Source: JAWWPG01 sp038254365
Lineage (GTDB): Bacteria > Actinomycetota > Actinomycetes > Propionibacteriales > Nocardioidaceae
Direction: 5' to 3'
Assembly: GCA_038254365.1 (NCBI GenBank)
Contig: JBBSGI010000006.1
Coordinates: 26,922 to 90,921 of the forward strand
DNA length: 64,000 nt
In this document: positions 42,655 through 52,141 of the stretch, piece by piece
How the letters are laid out: each line of letters starts with the position of its first letter
How positions within the stretch are numbered: the first letter of the stretch is position 1
Program-made: the position numbers and the translations under genes
The notes under the pieces: generated by a model
The model's input: only the letters and a program-made list of their open reading frames with translations
Database searches by the model: none
What the model was told of the DNA's origin: nothing

Positions 42655-43851
42655 TCACGCCGTCTTTCGCTTGGGGTTGAACAACGGAAGCTTCGCCGTG
42701 CGGGCCGCCACCGTGGTGTTCTGGTGGTTGATGCTGACCTCGAGCCGGACCTCGGCACCGGAACGGGCATGGTCGGGTCTGACGCGGGCCAGTCCGATGT
42801 GTCGCTGGAGCACCGGGGAGTACATGGATGCGGTCGCGTAGCCCACCTGCTGGCGCACGTCGTCGTACAGCACCGACTCGTAGGGGAGCGGGTGCTCGTC
42901 CTTGGGGGGCAGCAGTCCGGCGTCACGGTGCAGCCTGTCCCAGTGCTGCCAGTCGACGACGATGCCCACGCTGGCCCACCGGGAGGCACCGTCGGCGAGC
43001 TCGCGCCGGATCGCGTCGCGTCCGATGAATGCGCGGTCGTCGGCGACGCCGCGAAGCATCCAGCCCATGCCGAGCTCTTTCGGGGTGAAGCGGTCGGCAT
43101 CGGTGAAGCCAAGCCTGCTGTTGCGGAACTCGACGTCGATGAGCGGCAGCCCCGCTTCGATGCGCAACATCATCAGGGCTTCCTCCCCGAAGGGACGGAT
43201 CCCTCTGCCGGTGCCCGCGTCGAGGACCGCGTCGAGGACCCCCAGCGCGTCGTCGGCCTTCACCGTGATCTCGTAGCCGAGGTCACCGGTGTAGCCGGTG
43301 CGGGAGATCGTCACCGGGGCTGCCCCGATCTTGGTCTGCGTGTGCTCGAAGTAGCGCAAAGCCTCCGTTTCACCCGCTAGCAGGCTGACCACCTCGCGGG
43401 AGCGCGGCCCTTGCACGGCCAGGACGCCGTACTCGCCGGTGACGTCCTCGAGGCAGACCCGGAGCCGGCCGACGACGCCCTGGAAGTAGCCGAGGTTGGG
43501 GCGTGCGGCCGTCATCAGGAACTCGTGCTCGGAGTGCCGGAAGACGACACCGTCCTCCATCACGAATCCGCGGTCGTCGCACCACATCGTGTATTGCGCC
43601 CGGCCCGGCCGGCAGGTGCGGATGTCGCGGACGAGGAGTCCGGCGAGGAACCGCTCCGCGTCCGGTCCGCGTACCCAGTACTTGTACAGCGGCGAGGTGT
43701 CGAAGACCCCGACGCTGTTGCGGACGGCGAAGTACTCGTGCTTGGGCGCGTGGGTGTAGCGCAGCGCCGACAGATGCCCCTGCCAGTGGGTGTAGAGGCC
43801 CGTCGTGTTGAGCTGGCTGAGCCGCGGGTGGAACGGCGTGGTCATGACCAT
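42655..43851 (-). CDS. Aminomethyltransferase (GcvT)-family, tetrahydrofolate-dependent demethylase-like
   Basis: 398 residues with the GcvT fold: NSVGVFDTSPLYKYWVRGPDAERFLAGLLVRDI (T-protein N-domain), LAVQGPRSREVVSLL, TISRTGYTGDLGYEITVKADDAL, IRPFGEEALMMLRIEAGLPL, and the C-terminal barrel GLARVRPDHARSGAEVRLEV. The gcvH and gcvP partners of the glycine cleavage system are absent. With the upstream-facing FAD oxidoreductase it resembles modular demethylases in which FAD and folate act together (dimethylglycine/sarcosine or aromatic methyl ethers). The first two codons are MV-M, so an ATG two codons later is possible. Confidence 0.88.
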   Translation of the reverse strand: MVMTTPFHPRLSQLNTTGLYTHWQGHLSALRYTHAPKHEYFAVRNSVGVFDTSPLYKYWVRGPDAERFLAGLLVRDIRTCRPGRAQYTMWCDDRGFVMEDGVVFRHSEHEFLMTAARPNLGYFQGVVGRLRVCLEDVTGEYGVLAVQGPRSREVVSLLAGETEALRYFEHTQTKIGAAPVTISRTGYTGDLGYEITVKADDALGVLDAVLDAGTGRGIRPFGEEALMMLRIEAGLPLIDVEFRNSRLGFTDADRFTPKELGMGWMLRGVADDRAFIGRDAIRRELADGASRWASVGIVVDWQHWDRLHRDAGLLPPKDEHPLPYESVLYDDVRQQVGYATASMYSPVLQRHIGLARVRPDHARSGAEVRLEVSINHQNTTVAARTAKLPLFNPKRKTA

Positions 43852-44015
43852 CAGCCTGGCTCCTTCGCGGGACGGCGTGCGGCTGCCGGACGGCCCGCCG
43901 ACAGCAGCCTAGAACTTGTTGGACACGCGAACAACGGCTGGCTTGCGAGATCCGGCCAGGGTCTGCGACCCGGCCGAGCGCATGACCGGTCGGTCGATCG
44001 GCTTGACTGTGGGCC

Positions 44016-44621
44016 ATGACGGCACGCCTCGCCCCCGCCGCGCGACGCGAGCTCATCGTCGATGCGGCGCTCGCGGTGATGCTGCGCAAGGGTCTGGCGG
44101 CCACCACGGTTCGTGATGTCGCCGCCGAGCTCGCGGTGTCACCCGGCCTGGTGCACCACTACTTCGAGTCGATGGACGAGCTGCTCGCCACGGCGTTCGA
44201 GCGGGCGGCCACGCAGGGCCTCGACCAGACCCGAGCCACGATGTCGACGGCGGAGCACCCCGTTGCGAAGCTGCGGGAGTTCTTCGACAGCTACGCGAGG
44301 GCGGAGCAGGACTGGGCGTTCCGGCTCTGGCTGGACGCCTGGGCGGAGGCCTCCCGACGGCCGGTGCTGCGGGCGACGTCGTACCGGCTCAACGTCGCCT
44401 GGCAGCGGCTGCTCGTGGACGTGATCGACCTGGGGGTGCAGGCGGGCACCTTCCGCTGCGACGATTCGCAGGCGGCCGGCTGGCGGATCCTGTCACTGCT
44501 GGACGGGCTCGCGCTGCAGGCCGTCGCTCATCAGGTCGCCATCGGTCGAGAGTCCGTGCTCGCGTGGTCGCGGGCCTACGCGGAGCACGAGCTGGCCCTC
44601 CAGGTCGGCTCCCTGGGGTGA
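44016..44621 (+). CDS. TetR/BetI-like transcriptional regulator
   Basis: 201 residues. The N-terminal HTH is ARRELIVDAALAVMLRKGLAATTVRDVAAELAVSPGLVHHYFESMDELLATAFE, the BetI subgroup form (VSPGLVHHYF). The C-terminal ligand domain is DWAFRLWLDAWAEASRRPVLRATSYRLNVAWQRLL. BetI-like regulators usually sit by genes for methylated amines such as choline or glycine betaine. It is divergent from the GcvT-like/FAD pair and is its probable regulator. The stop faces the Lon gene stop 9 nt away. Confidence 0.9.
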   Translation: MTARLAPAARRELIVDAALAVMLRKGLAATTVRDVAAELAVSPGLVHHYFESMDELLATAFERAATQGLDQTRATMSTAEHPVAKLREFFDSYARAEQDWAFRLWLDAWAEASRRPVLRATSYRLNVAWQRLLVDVIDLGVQAGTFRCDDSQAAGWRILSLLDGLALQAVAHQVAIGRESVLAWSRAYAEHELALQVGSLG

Positions 44622-44630
44622 TCGGCCGGC

Positions 44631-46895
44631 CTAGGCCGCCAGCGTCGTGCTGACCGCTGGCTCCAGCGCCGCCTGCACCAAATCCGCCACATCGGCAACA
44701 AGCCGTACGTCGAGACGATCGCGTACCGCCCCGGGAACGTCGTCGAGATCGGCCTCGTTCCGCTTCGGCAGGAACACCGTCGTCAGGCCGGCCCGGTGCG
44801 CGGCGAGCAGCTTTTGCTTGACGCCCCCGATGGGCAGCACCCGGCCGTTCAACGTGACTTCGCCGGTCATCCCGACGTCGGACCGTACCGCCCGCCCGCT
44901 CACCAGCGAGGCCAGCGCAGTCACCATGGTCACCCCCGCCGATGGGCCGTCCTTGGGCACGGCGCCCGCTGGGACGTGCAGGTGCAGTGCCTGGTCCAGC
45001 GCGGCCGGGTCGAGACCGAGCTCCCGCCCGTGGGCGCGCAAGTAGGAGAACGCGATGTGCGCAGACTCCTTCATCACATCGCCGAGCTGGCCGGTCAGGG
45101 TCAGGTGGGCCTCACCCGGCATCGCAGTCGACTCCACGAAGAGCACGTCGCCACCGGCGCCGGTCACCGCCAGGCCGGTCGCGACCCCGGGGACCGCGGT
45201 GCGCTCGGCGCTCTCCGGAGTGAACCGGGGACGGCCTAGGTAGCCGACCAGAGAGCTCGTCGTGACGTGCACCGGACCCGTGGAGGGGTCCGCGGCCAAC
45301 GCGGTGGTGACCTTGCGCAGGATCTTGGCGATCGCCCGCTCGAGCTGGCGGACTCCTGCCTCGCGGGTGTGCTCGCCGGCGATCTGGCACAGTGCCTCGT
45401 CGTCCACCTCGACGTCCGCATTGTCGAGGGCGGCGCGGGGCAGCTGCCGGGGGAGCAGGTGATGACGCGCGATGGCGACCTTCTCGTCCTCGGTGTAGCC
45501 GTCCAGCCGGACGACCTCCATCCTGTCGAACAGGGCGTCGGGAATGCTGTCGAGCACGTTCGCCGTGGCCAGGAACAGCACGTCGGACAGGTCGAGCTCG
45601 AGCTCGAGGTAGTGGTCGCGGAACGTGTGGTTCTGCGCCGGGTCGAGCACCTCCAGGAGCGCACCGGCCGGGTCGCCTCGGAAGTCGGTGCCGAGCTTGT
45701 CGACCTCGTCGAGCAGCACGACCGGGTTCATCGACCCGGACTCCCGGATGGCGCGGACGATGCGGCCCGGGAGAGCGCCGACATAGGTGCGGCGATGGCC
45801 ACGGATCTCCGCCTCGTCGCGGACGCCTCCGAGCGCCACCCGCACGAAGCTGCGGCCGAGGGCACGCGCCACGGACTCGCCCATGGAGGTCTTGCCGACG
45901 CCGGGCGGCCCGACCAGCGCGAGCACGGCTCCGCTGCCTCGCCCACCGACAAACTCCATTCCGCGTTGGGCGCGGCGGGCTCGTACGGCCAGATGCTCCA
46001 CGATCCGGTCCTTGACGTCGTCGAGTCCCTCATGGTCCGCGTCGAGCACAGCTCGAGCCGCCACGACGTCGCTGCGGTCCGTCGTACGGGTCGACCACGG
46101 GAGCTCGAGGACGGTGTCGAGCCAGGTCCGGATCCAGCCCGCTTCGGGGCTCTGGTCGCTGCCTCGTTCGAGCTTGCCGACCTCGCGGATCGCCGCCTCG
46201 CGCACCTTGGCGGGGAGGTCCGCCTGCTCGACCCGCGCCCGGTAGTCCTCGGCGCCATCGGGCTCGTCCTCCCCCAGCTCCTTGCGGATGGCCGCGAGCT
46301 GCTGACGGAGGAGGAACTCACGCTGGGTCTTCTCCATGCCCTCGCGCACGTCGTTACGGATCCGGTCGGACACCTCGAGCTCCGCGAGATGGTTGCGGCC
46401 CCACTCGATGAGCTTCTCCAGCCGCTCCTCCACGTCGGTGTTGGCGAGCAACCACAGCTTCTGTGCCACATCGAGGTAGGGCGCGTAACCAGCGGTGTCG
46501 CTCAGCACTGCGGGGTCGTTCATCCGCTGCACGTTGTCGATGACCTGCCAGGCGCCGCGCTGCTGCAGGATCGAGACGACCAGCGCCTTGTACGACCCGG
46601 CGAGCTCGCGCGTGTGGTCGGTGGCGGCGGTGTCATCGAGCGGGGTGGCCTGCATCCATAGAGCGGCACCCGCCCCGGTCACTCCGGCGCAGATGCGGGC
46701 GCGTTGCAGCCCGCGGACGACAACTACCGGCTCACCGCCAGGCAACCTGCCGACCTGGTCGATGACGGCCAGCAGGCCGTGCGACGCGTAAGCGCCCTCG
46801 AGCCGCGGCACGAGCAGCAGCCGGGAGCCGGCGGCAGACTGGGCTGCGTCGACCGCGGCCGCGGTCTCCGGATCAAGCATGATCGGCGCCACCAT
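44631..46895 (-). CDS. lon: ATP-dependent protease Lon
   Basis: 754 residues. Lon degrades misfolded and regulatory proteins. The order is N-terminal substrate domain, AAA+ module (Walker A GPPGVGKTSMGE, Walker B NPVVLLDEVDKLG, RTYVGALPGRI pore-loop region), then the protease domain with catalytic Ser in PKDGPSAGVTMVTAL and Lys in GGVKQKLLAAHRAGL. The N-terminus begins at PIMLDPETAAAVDAAQ and lacks the LPVLPL-type strand that opens most Lon proteins. The in-frame sequence before ATG 46895 does not restore it, so the start may be slightly wrong or the N-terminus reduced. The catalytic parts are complete. Confidence 0.95.
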   Translation of the reverse strand: MVAPIMLDPETAAAVDAAQSAAGSRLLLVPRLEGAYASHGLLAVIDQVGRLPGGEPVVVVRGLQRARICAGVTGAGAALWMQATPLDDTAATDHTRELAGSYKALVVSILQQRGAWQVIDNVQRMNDPAVLSDTAGYAPYLDVAQKLWLLANTDVEERLEKLIEWGRNHLAELEVSDRIRNDVREGMEKTQREFLLRQQLAAIRKELGEDEPDGAEDYRARVEQADLPAKVREAAIREVGKLERGSDQSPEAGWIRTWLDTVLELPWSTRTTDRSDVVAARAVLDADHEGLDDVKDRIVEHLAVRARRAQRGMEFVGGRGSGAVLALVGPPGVGKTSMGESVARALGRSFVRVALGGVRDEAEIRGHRRTYVGALPGRIVRAIRESGSMNPVVLLDEVDKLGTDFRGDPAGALLEVLDPAQNHTFRDHYLELELDLSDVLFLATANVLDSIPDALFDRMEVVRLDGYTEDEKVAIARHHLLPRQLPRAALDNADVEVDDEALCQIAGEHTREAGVRQLERAIAKILRKVTTALAADPSTGPVHVTTSSLVGYLGRPRFTPESAERTAVPGVATGLAVTGAGGDVLFVESTAMPGEAHLTLTGQLGDVMKESAHIAFSYLRAHGRELGLDPAALDQALHLHVPAGAVPKDGPSAGVTMVTALASLVSGRAVRSDVGMTGEVTLNGRVLPIGGVKQKLLAAHRAGLTTVFLPKRNEADLDDVPGAVRDRLDVRLVADVADLVQAALEPAVSTTLAA

Positions 46896-46995
46896 GCCGG
46901 CGGGGTGTTCGCGCTCGGCGTACGACCCTGACCAGATGTCGGCCCGGCGGCTCGGCAGTAGGGTCGAGCGCTACAGCCCACGTTCAGGAGTCACC

Positions 46996-48318
46996 GTGCC
47001 CGCCTCCGACAGCCGCCGTACCTCGTTCATCGTCGACGCGTTGACCGACGCCTTCCAGCCGCTGATGGCGGCCGACTCCGCCGCGTTCCGGTCGAAGTTT
47101 CGCAAGATGGCCGCCGATCCCTATGCGTTCTATCGCGGCAGCGCCTGCCTGTTCTACGCCGACATGGGACGGCTACCGGACTCGTTTGCTGACGAGCGCA
47201 CCTCCCGCGTGTGGATCCACGGCGACCTTCATGCCGAGAACTTCGGCACGTTCATGAACTCCGAGGGTGTCTTGGTCTTCGACGTCAACGACTTCGACGA
47301 GGCTTACCTGGGGCACTTCTCCTGGGACCTGCGGAGGTTCGTCGCCAGTCTGGCGTTGATGGGCTGGCGGAAGGCACTGCCCGATGACGCAATCCGCGAT
47401 CTGTCGACCAGCTACTTGGATGCCTACGTGTCGCAGATCGGTCATTACGTCGACGATCCGACGGACGACGACTACGCGCTCCGGCTGGACAACACGACGG
47501 GCCCGATCCTCGACGTCCTGCTCAGCGCCCGCCGGTCGACCCGGGTCGACCTGCTCGACTCCATGACGGAGATCCATGACGACAACCGCTGGTTCCGGCG
47601 TGACGGCACGGCCCGCGAGCTCGCGAAGCGGGAGCGTCGCCAGGTCGAGTCGGCGTTTGGCCGCTACCTCGAGACGATCCCCGAAGCCAAACGCGGGCAC
47701 CGCGACGTCTTCTACGACATCAAGGACGTCATCGGCAAGAAGGGGTTCGGTGTCGGCAGCGCCGGGCTATCGGCGTACAACGTGCTGATCGAGGGTTTCG
47801 ACCAGGCCTTGGAAAACGACGTCGTCTTGTCGATGAAGCAGGGCAACGTCGCCGGCCCGAGCCGAGTCGTAGACGACGGTCGGGCGCGCGAGTTCTTCGA
47901 GCACGACGGTCACCGCACCGTGGTGAGCCAGCGCGCGCTCCAGGCGCACACCGACCCGTTTCTCGGACACACGACCATCGCTGATGTGGGCTTCGTGGTC
48001 TCCGAGCTGGCGCCGTACCAGACGGAGCTGGACTGGGCAGATCTCACCGAACCGGAGGACATCGCCCCGGTCGTGGAGGCACTTGGTCGGGTAACGGCGA
48101 AGATCCACTGCGTATCGGACAAGGACAGCGACGAGGACCTCGTGGAGTTCCAGACCGAGGAGGCGATCGCGTCAGCCATCGACTCCGACCTCGACGGCTT
48201 CTTCGACGAGCTCGTGGACTTCGGCATGCGGTACGCCGCCAAGTCGCGCAGGGACCATGCGCTCTTCGTCGAGGCCTTCCGCCAGGCGCGGTTCGAGCTC
48301 GTCTCAGCGACCAGCTGA
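46996..48318 (+). CDS. DUF2252 family protein (kinase-like fold)
   Basis: 440 residues from GTG 46996 (CAGGAG upstream). DUF2252 signatures are SKFRKMAADPYAFYRGSACLFYADM, WIHGDLHAENFGTFMNSEG, VFDVNDFDEAYLGHFSWDLRRFVASL and later KQGNVAGPSRVVD and RTVVSQRALQAHTDPFLG. HGDLHAEN and FDVNDFD mimic the catalytic loop and metal loop of aminoglycoside phosphotransferases, so a phosphotransfer activity is plausible; the substrate is unknown. A YjbR-like gene follows after 2 nt. Confidence 0.9.
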   Translation: MPASDSRRTSFIVDALTDAFQPLMAADSAAFRSKFRKMAADPYAFYRGSACLFYADMGRLPDSFADERTSRVWIHGDLHAENFGTFMNSEGVLVFDVNDFDEAYLGHFSWDLRRFVASLALMGWRKALPDDAIRDLSTSYLDAYVSQIGHYVDDPTDDDYALRLDNTTGPILDVLLSARRSTRVDLLDSMTEIHDDNRWFRRDGTARELAKRERRQVESAFGRYLETIPEAKRGHRDVFYDIKDVIGKKGFGVGSAGLSAYNVLIEGFDQALENDVVLSMKQGNVAGPSRVVDDGRAREFFEHDGHRTVVSQRALQAHTDPFLGHTTIADVGFVVSELAPYQTELDWADLTEPEDIAPVVEALGRVTAKIHCVSDKDSDEDLVEFQTEEAIASAIDSDLDGFFDELVDFGMRYAAKSRRDHALFVEAFRQARFELVSATS

Positions 48319-48320
48319 GC

Positions 48321-48686
48321 ATGGCTGACGACAATGATGTGCGCCTTCTGGCGCTCGCATTGCCTGCGGTGGTGGAGATCGACAGTGACGGCTTCGACTT
48401 CCGGGTGGCCAACAAGGGGTTCGTGTGGTCGTACCCGGAGCGCAGGCCCGGTCGAGGCCGGCTCATCCGGACCGACATCGCGGTGCTGTTCGTCGGTGAC
48501 GAGGCCGAGAAGCAGGCCCTTCTGCTTGGCGAGCCCGAGGTGTTCTTCACGACGTCGAGCTACGACGGCTGGCCGGTTGTGATGCTTCGACTGGCCGAGG
48601 TGGATGTTGAGCGACTGCGGGAGTTGGTCACCGACGCCTGGCGAATGCGTGCCCCGAGCGACCTGGATGCTCCCCTTGCCCCCTAG
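48321..48686 (+). CDS. MmcQ/YjbR family protein
   Basis: 121 residues with the YjbR fold: DVRLLALALPAVVEIDSDGFDFRVANKGFVWSYPERRPG, AVLFVGDEAEKQALLLGEPEVFFTTSSYDGWPVVMLRLAEVDVERLRELVTDAWRM. These small alpha/beta proteins resemble DNA-binding CyaY-like folds; their role is unknown. It starts 2 nt after the DUF2252 stop, so the two are probably one transcript. The stop runs into the tail of the convergent MFS gene (4-nt overlap). Confidence 0.88.
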   Translation: MADDNDVRLLALALPAVVEIDSDGFDFRVANKGFVWSYPERRPGRGRLIRTDIAVLFVGDEAEKQALLLGEPEVFFTTSSYDGWPVVMLRLAEVDVERLRELVTDAWRMRAPSDLDAPLAP

Positions 48687-50230
48687 CCTGCGGCTACTAC
48701 GGCTGGGTCGCTGGGCACGTCCTCCTTCTTGGCGTTGATGACCGTCAGCGCCGTTACCAGCGCCGCGCACAGCAGCACCGCGCCCCAGAAGAACGACACG
48801 TGGTAGCCATGGATGAGCGCGGACGGAATCATCTTGTGCGCCACTGCGGGACTCGTCACGTGATCGGCGAGGTAGGCCGTGACGGCACCAGCGAACAGCG
48901 TGTTGAGCAGGGCGGTGCCGAGGGAACCGCCGATCTGCTGTGCGGTGTTGAGTACCGCACTCGCAACACCCGCATCGTGGTGGCCAACCCCGACTAGTGC
49001 CGTACTGGATGCGGGGATGAAGACCCCGGCCAGTCCCACGCTCATCAAGATCTCCGCCGGCAGGACATGCGACCAGTACGCAGTGCTCTGGGTGATCTGG
49101 GTGAGCATGAGCATGCCGAGCACGGCCATCACCAGGCCAACCACCATCAACGGCTTAGGCCCGACGCGAGGGAGGATCTGGGCAACCACGCCGGCGGTCA
49201 AGATGATGCCGCCACTGAACGGCAGGAAGGCGAATCCGGATTTCAGGGGGCTGTATCCGAGGTTGATCTGGAAGTAGTAGGTGAGGAACAGGAACATCGC
49301 GAACAACCCGGCACCGACGAGCAGGAAGACCAGGTATGAACCGCCGCGGTTGCGGTCGAGCACGACACGCAGGGGCAGCATCGGGTTCTTGGCCCGCTGC
49401 TCCCACAGCACGAAGGCAACGAGGAGCACGACGGCGACCACGAGGAAGGTGAGCGTCGACGGTGCCATCCAGCCCTGCACCGACGTGTCGCCCGGGCGAC
49501 CGGGATTCTTGGCCCTTGCGGCCTCCGTGAAGCCGTAGACCAGGGAGACCAGGCCGACGGTCGCCAACAGCACACCAGGGATGTCGTACCGCGTATCGCC
49601 GTCGGCCTTGCTCTCGTGGACGAGCGCCACAGCGGCGAAAGCCGTGAGGAGCGCGACGGGCACGTTGACCCCGAGGCACCAGCGCCATGAGGCGTACTGG
49701 GTCAGCACACCGCCGACGATCAGCCCGATCGCCGCGCCGCCACCGGCGAGCGCACCGAACACCCCGAAGGCCTTGGCGCGCTCCTTGGGCTCGGTGAACG
49801 TCACCGTGACAAGGGACAGCGCTGCTGGTGCCATCAGGGCCGCGAAGCCCCCTTGCAGCGCCCGAGCGGCGAAGAGGAGCCCCTGGTTGGGCGCGAACCC
49901 GCCGATCGCGGAGGCGGCGGCGAATCCGAGCAGCCCGATGACGAATGTGCGCTTGCGGCCGTTGTAGTCCGCGATCCGGCCACCGACCAGCAGCAGGCCT
50001 CCGAAGGCCAAAGTGTACGCCGTGACGACCCATTGGCGGTTCGCGTCGGTGATGCCCAGGTCGGCTTGCGCGGAGGGAAGGGCGATGTTCACGATCGAGG
50101 CGTCGAGGACGATCATCAGCTGCGCGACGGCGAGCACCCCGAGGGCCAGCCACCGTCGTGGATCGGGCGAGTCGCCGGAAACTCGAGGCTCCTCGAGGGC
50201 TTCCTCGGTGGGTTCGATCGACTGTGTCAT
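48683..50230 (-). CDS. DHA2-family (EmrB/QacA) multidrug MFS exporter
   Basis: 515 residues with 14 predicted helices. Signatures are WLALGVLAVAQLMIVLDASIVNIALPSAQADL (helix 1, motif D1), FGGLLLVGGRIADYNGRKRTFVIGL (motif A), FAARALQGGFAALMAPAALSLV (motif B), GVFGALAGGGAAIGLIVGGVL (motif C). The N-terminal tail is acidic. It should expel drugs or toxic metabolites using the proton gradient. No adjoining regulator is visible. It is divergent from the PLP decarboxylase gene, 174 nt away. Confidence 0.94.
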   Translation of the reverse strand: MTQSIEPTEEALEEPRVSGDSPDPRRWLALGVLAVAQLMIVLDASIVNIALPSAQADLGITDANRQWVVTAYTLAFGGLLLVGGRIADYNGRKRTFVIGLLGFAAASAIGGFAPNQGLLFAARALQGGFAALMAPAALSLVTVTFTEPKERAKAFGVFGALAGGGAAIGLIVGGVLTQYASWRWCLGVNVPVALLTAFAAVALVHESKADGDTRYDIPGVLLATVGLVSLVYGFTEAARAKNPGRPGDTSVQGWMAPSTLTFLVVAVVLLVAFVLWEQRAKNPMLPLRVVLDRNRGGSYLVFLLVGAGLFAMFLFLTYYFQINLGYSPLKSGFAFLPFSGGIILTAGVVAQILPRVGPKPLMVVGLVMAVLGMLMLTQITQSTAYWSHVLPAEILMSVGLAGVFIPASSTALVGVGHHDAGVASAVLNTAQQIGGSLGTALLNTLFAGAVTAYLADHVTSPAVAHKMIPSALIHGYHVSFFWGAVLLCAALVTALTVINAKKEDVPSDPAVVAAG

Positions 50231-50392
50231 ACGGGCCTCCGGTCGGAGCAGCGGTCGCTCGTGCGCTCGTCAGATGTCGTGGTGGGCAACGCGCATGATT
50301 GTGCCACCCGCGTCCGACAGCCTTTGCGGCAAGACCACCGCCCGACAGCGGCAGCCAGGGATAGCGCACCCGGTAAGGCCCAGCCCAGGCCC

Positions 50393-50398
50393 TACGAT
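50393..50398 (+). promoter_or_regulatory. -10 box of a leaderless promoter (PLP decarboxylase)
   Basis: TACGAT ends 6 nt before ATG 50405. No Shine-Dalgarno. Confidence 0.6.
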
Positions 50399-50404
50399 GC
50401 CCGG

Positions 50405-51805
50405 ATGGTGCAACCCGCGCGCTCGCCCTTCGACCCTCCCGCCGCCGAACTCCGGCAGATGGGCGCCGAAGTGGTCGAGCGGATGACCCGGTTCATCGAT
50501 GAGCGCTACCAGGCTCCATCGGCTGACTACACCGACCTGGAGCCGTTGCTCGAGACCCTGGCCGCCCCGCCTCCCGCCGAGGGTCTCCCGCTGTCCCGCC
50601 TGCTCGACCTGGTCGAGCAGGCAGCCGGCAAGGGCTTCGACACGGCCAACCCCGGCTTCGCCGCGTACATCCCCGGCGGCGGCTTGTACTCTGCCGCGCT
50701 CGGTGACTTCATCGCCTGCTCCGTAAACCGCTACACCGCGATCGCGGCGTCCGCTCCCGCGCTGGTCCAGCTGGAGGCCGGCGTGCTGCGCTGGCTCTGC
50801 GGAGTGTTCGGGCTGCCGGCTTCCGCCCAGGGACTCCTGACCCCGGGCGGATCGATGGCCAACCTGTCGGCGATCGTGACCGCACGGACAGCTAGACTGG
50901 GCGAACGCTTCCTTGACGGGACGATGTACGTCTCCGACGAGGTCCATCACTCGATCACCAAGTCGGCCCGGTTCGCCGGTTTCCCTGCCGAGGCCGTGCG
51001 GGTGGTGCCGACCGACGCGTCACTGCGGATGGATCCCACCGACTTGCGCAGAGCCGTGGAGGAGGACCGGGTTCGGGGGAGACGCCCGTTCCTCGTGGTC
51101 GCCAACGCCGGCACCATCGGAACCGGCGCGGTGGACCCCCTCGGCGCGATCGCCGATGAGGCCGGCAGGTCCGATCTGTGGCTGCACGTCGACGGGGCGT
51201 ACGGCGCCTGCTTCCAGCTGACCAGCCGTGGCAGGAACGTCCTCGCCGGGATCCAGCGCGCCGACTCGATCACCCTCGATCCGCACAAGGGACTCTTCCT
51301 GCCGTACGGCACCGGCTGCCTGCTGGCGAGGGACGCCGACGCCCTTCGGGACGCCCACGAAGCGCATGCCGAATACCTACCGCCTGCGTCGGGCGGCGAC
51401 GACCCCCCCGACTTTTCCGCCTTCTCACCGGAGCTGACCCGAGACTTCCGCGGCCTGCGGCTCTGGCTGCCGCTGCACCTGCACGGGGTCGATGCGTTCG
51501 TCCGGGCACTCGACGAGAAGCTCGACCTCGCGAAGCTCGTCCATGCGAGGCTCTCGGCAGTCCCCACTTTGGACCTGCCCTGGAACCCACAGTTGTCTCT
51601 GGTGACGTTCCGACCGCGAGACGGTACGAACGCGGACACCGAGAACCTCTTGCGGCGGATCAACGCGAGCGGGCGGGTCTGGCTCTCCGCGGCTCCGGTC
51701 CGTGGCCGCCTCTACGTCCGAATGTGCATTCTGTCGCACCGCACGACGCGCGAACGGGTCGAGGAGGCGATCGAGATCATCGTCGCGGCGGCACCTAACC
51801 AGTGA
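50405..51805 (+). CDS. PLP-dependent amino-acid decarboxylase (group II, aromatic type)
   Basis: 466 residues from ATG 50405; an in-frame extension to 49853 overlaps the MFS gene and is not real. Group II decarboxylase landmarks: PGFAAYIPGGGLYSAALGDFIACSVNRYTAI, GLLTPGGSMANLSAIVTAR, VSDEVHHSITKSARFAG, VANAGTIGTGAVDPLGAIADEAG, WLHVDGAYGACF and the PLP lysine in ITLDPHKGLFLPYGTG. The product would be an aromatic amine (tyramine, tryptamine or similar). The substrate cannot be told from sequence alone. Confidence 0.93.
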   Translation: MVQPARSPFDPPAAELRQMGAEVVERMTRFIDERYQAPSADYTDLEPLLETLAAPPPAEGLPLSRLLDLVEQAAGKGFDTANPGFAAYIPGGGLYSAALGDFIACSVNRYTAIAASAPALVQLEAGVLRWLCGVFGLPASAQGLLTPGGSMANLSAIVTARTARLGERFLDGTMYVSDEVHHSITKSARFAGFPAEAVRVVPTDASLRMDPTDLRRAVEEDRVRGRRPFLVVANAGTIGTGAVDPLGAIADEAGRSDLWLHVDGAYGACFQLTSRGRNVLAGIQRADSITLDPHKGLFLPYGTGCLLARDADALRDAHEAHAEYLPPASGGDDPPDFSAFSPELTRDFRGLRLWLPLHLHGVDAFVRALDEKLDLAKLVHARLSAVPTLDLPWNPQLSLVTFRPRDGTNADTENLLRRINASGRVWLSAAPVRGRLYVRMCILSHRTTRERVEEAIEIIVAAAPNQ

Positions 51806-52031
51806 ACACCGGATCGGAAAACTACCCCAGAGGGGCTTCACCGTATGCGCGTCGGGGAGCGTGGGGTAGTCGGTGGTGGGGTAGAGACCCGCGACGAAGC
51901 CGTATACCGTGTCGCCCTCTCGCGGCAGCACACTGAACTCGCGGACGGACAGCGGCCCGACTGACTCTGCCCCGGGACTGCAGTGAGACCCCGGTCCAGA
52001 GGTGCGCCGCGAGGTCACTACGCTCAGAGAC

Positions 52032-52130
52032 ATGAGCGGTCTGATCAGGCTCGGGAGCATCGTCCTGGCTGCGGCGGCGGTGGTCGCCGTCGCCCGCAAG
52101 GCGTGGAGCTACGTCCACGCCCCGGCGTGA
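52032..52130 (+). CDS. Possible small membrane protein (32 residues)
   Basis: A short frame MSGLIRLGSIVLAAAAVVAVARKAWSYVHAPA with one hydrophobic helix and a basic end. It ends 19 nt before a very strong hairpin terminator, which supports transcription of this region, but there is no clear ribosome-binding site and no known family. Confidence 0.35.
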   Translation: MSGLIRLGSIVLAAAAVVAVARKAWSYVHAPA

Positions 52131-52141
52131 GCACGGTCCAC

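Noticed and set aside
49853..50404. In-frame extension upstream of the PLP decarboxylase
   Set aside because: It overlaps the MFS gene on the other strand and carries no decarboxylase-like sequence; ATG 50405 has a well-spaced -10 box.
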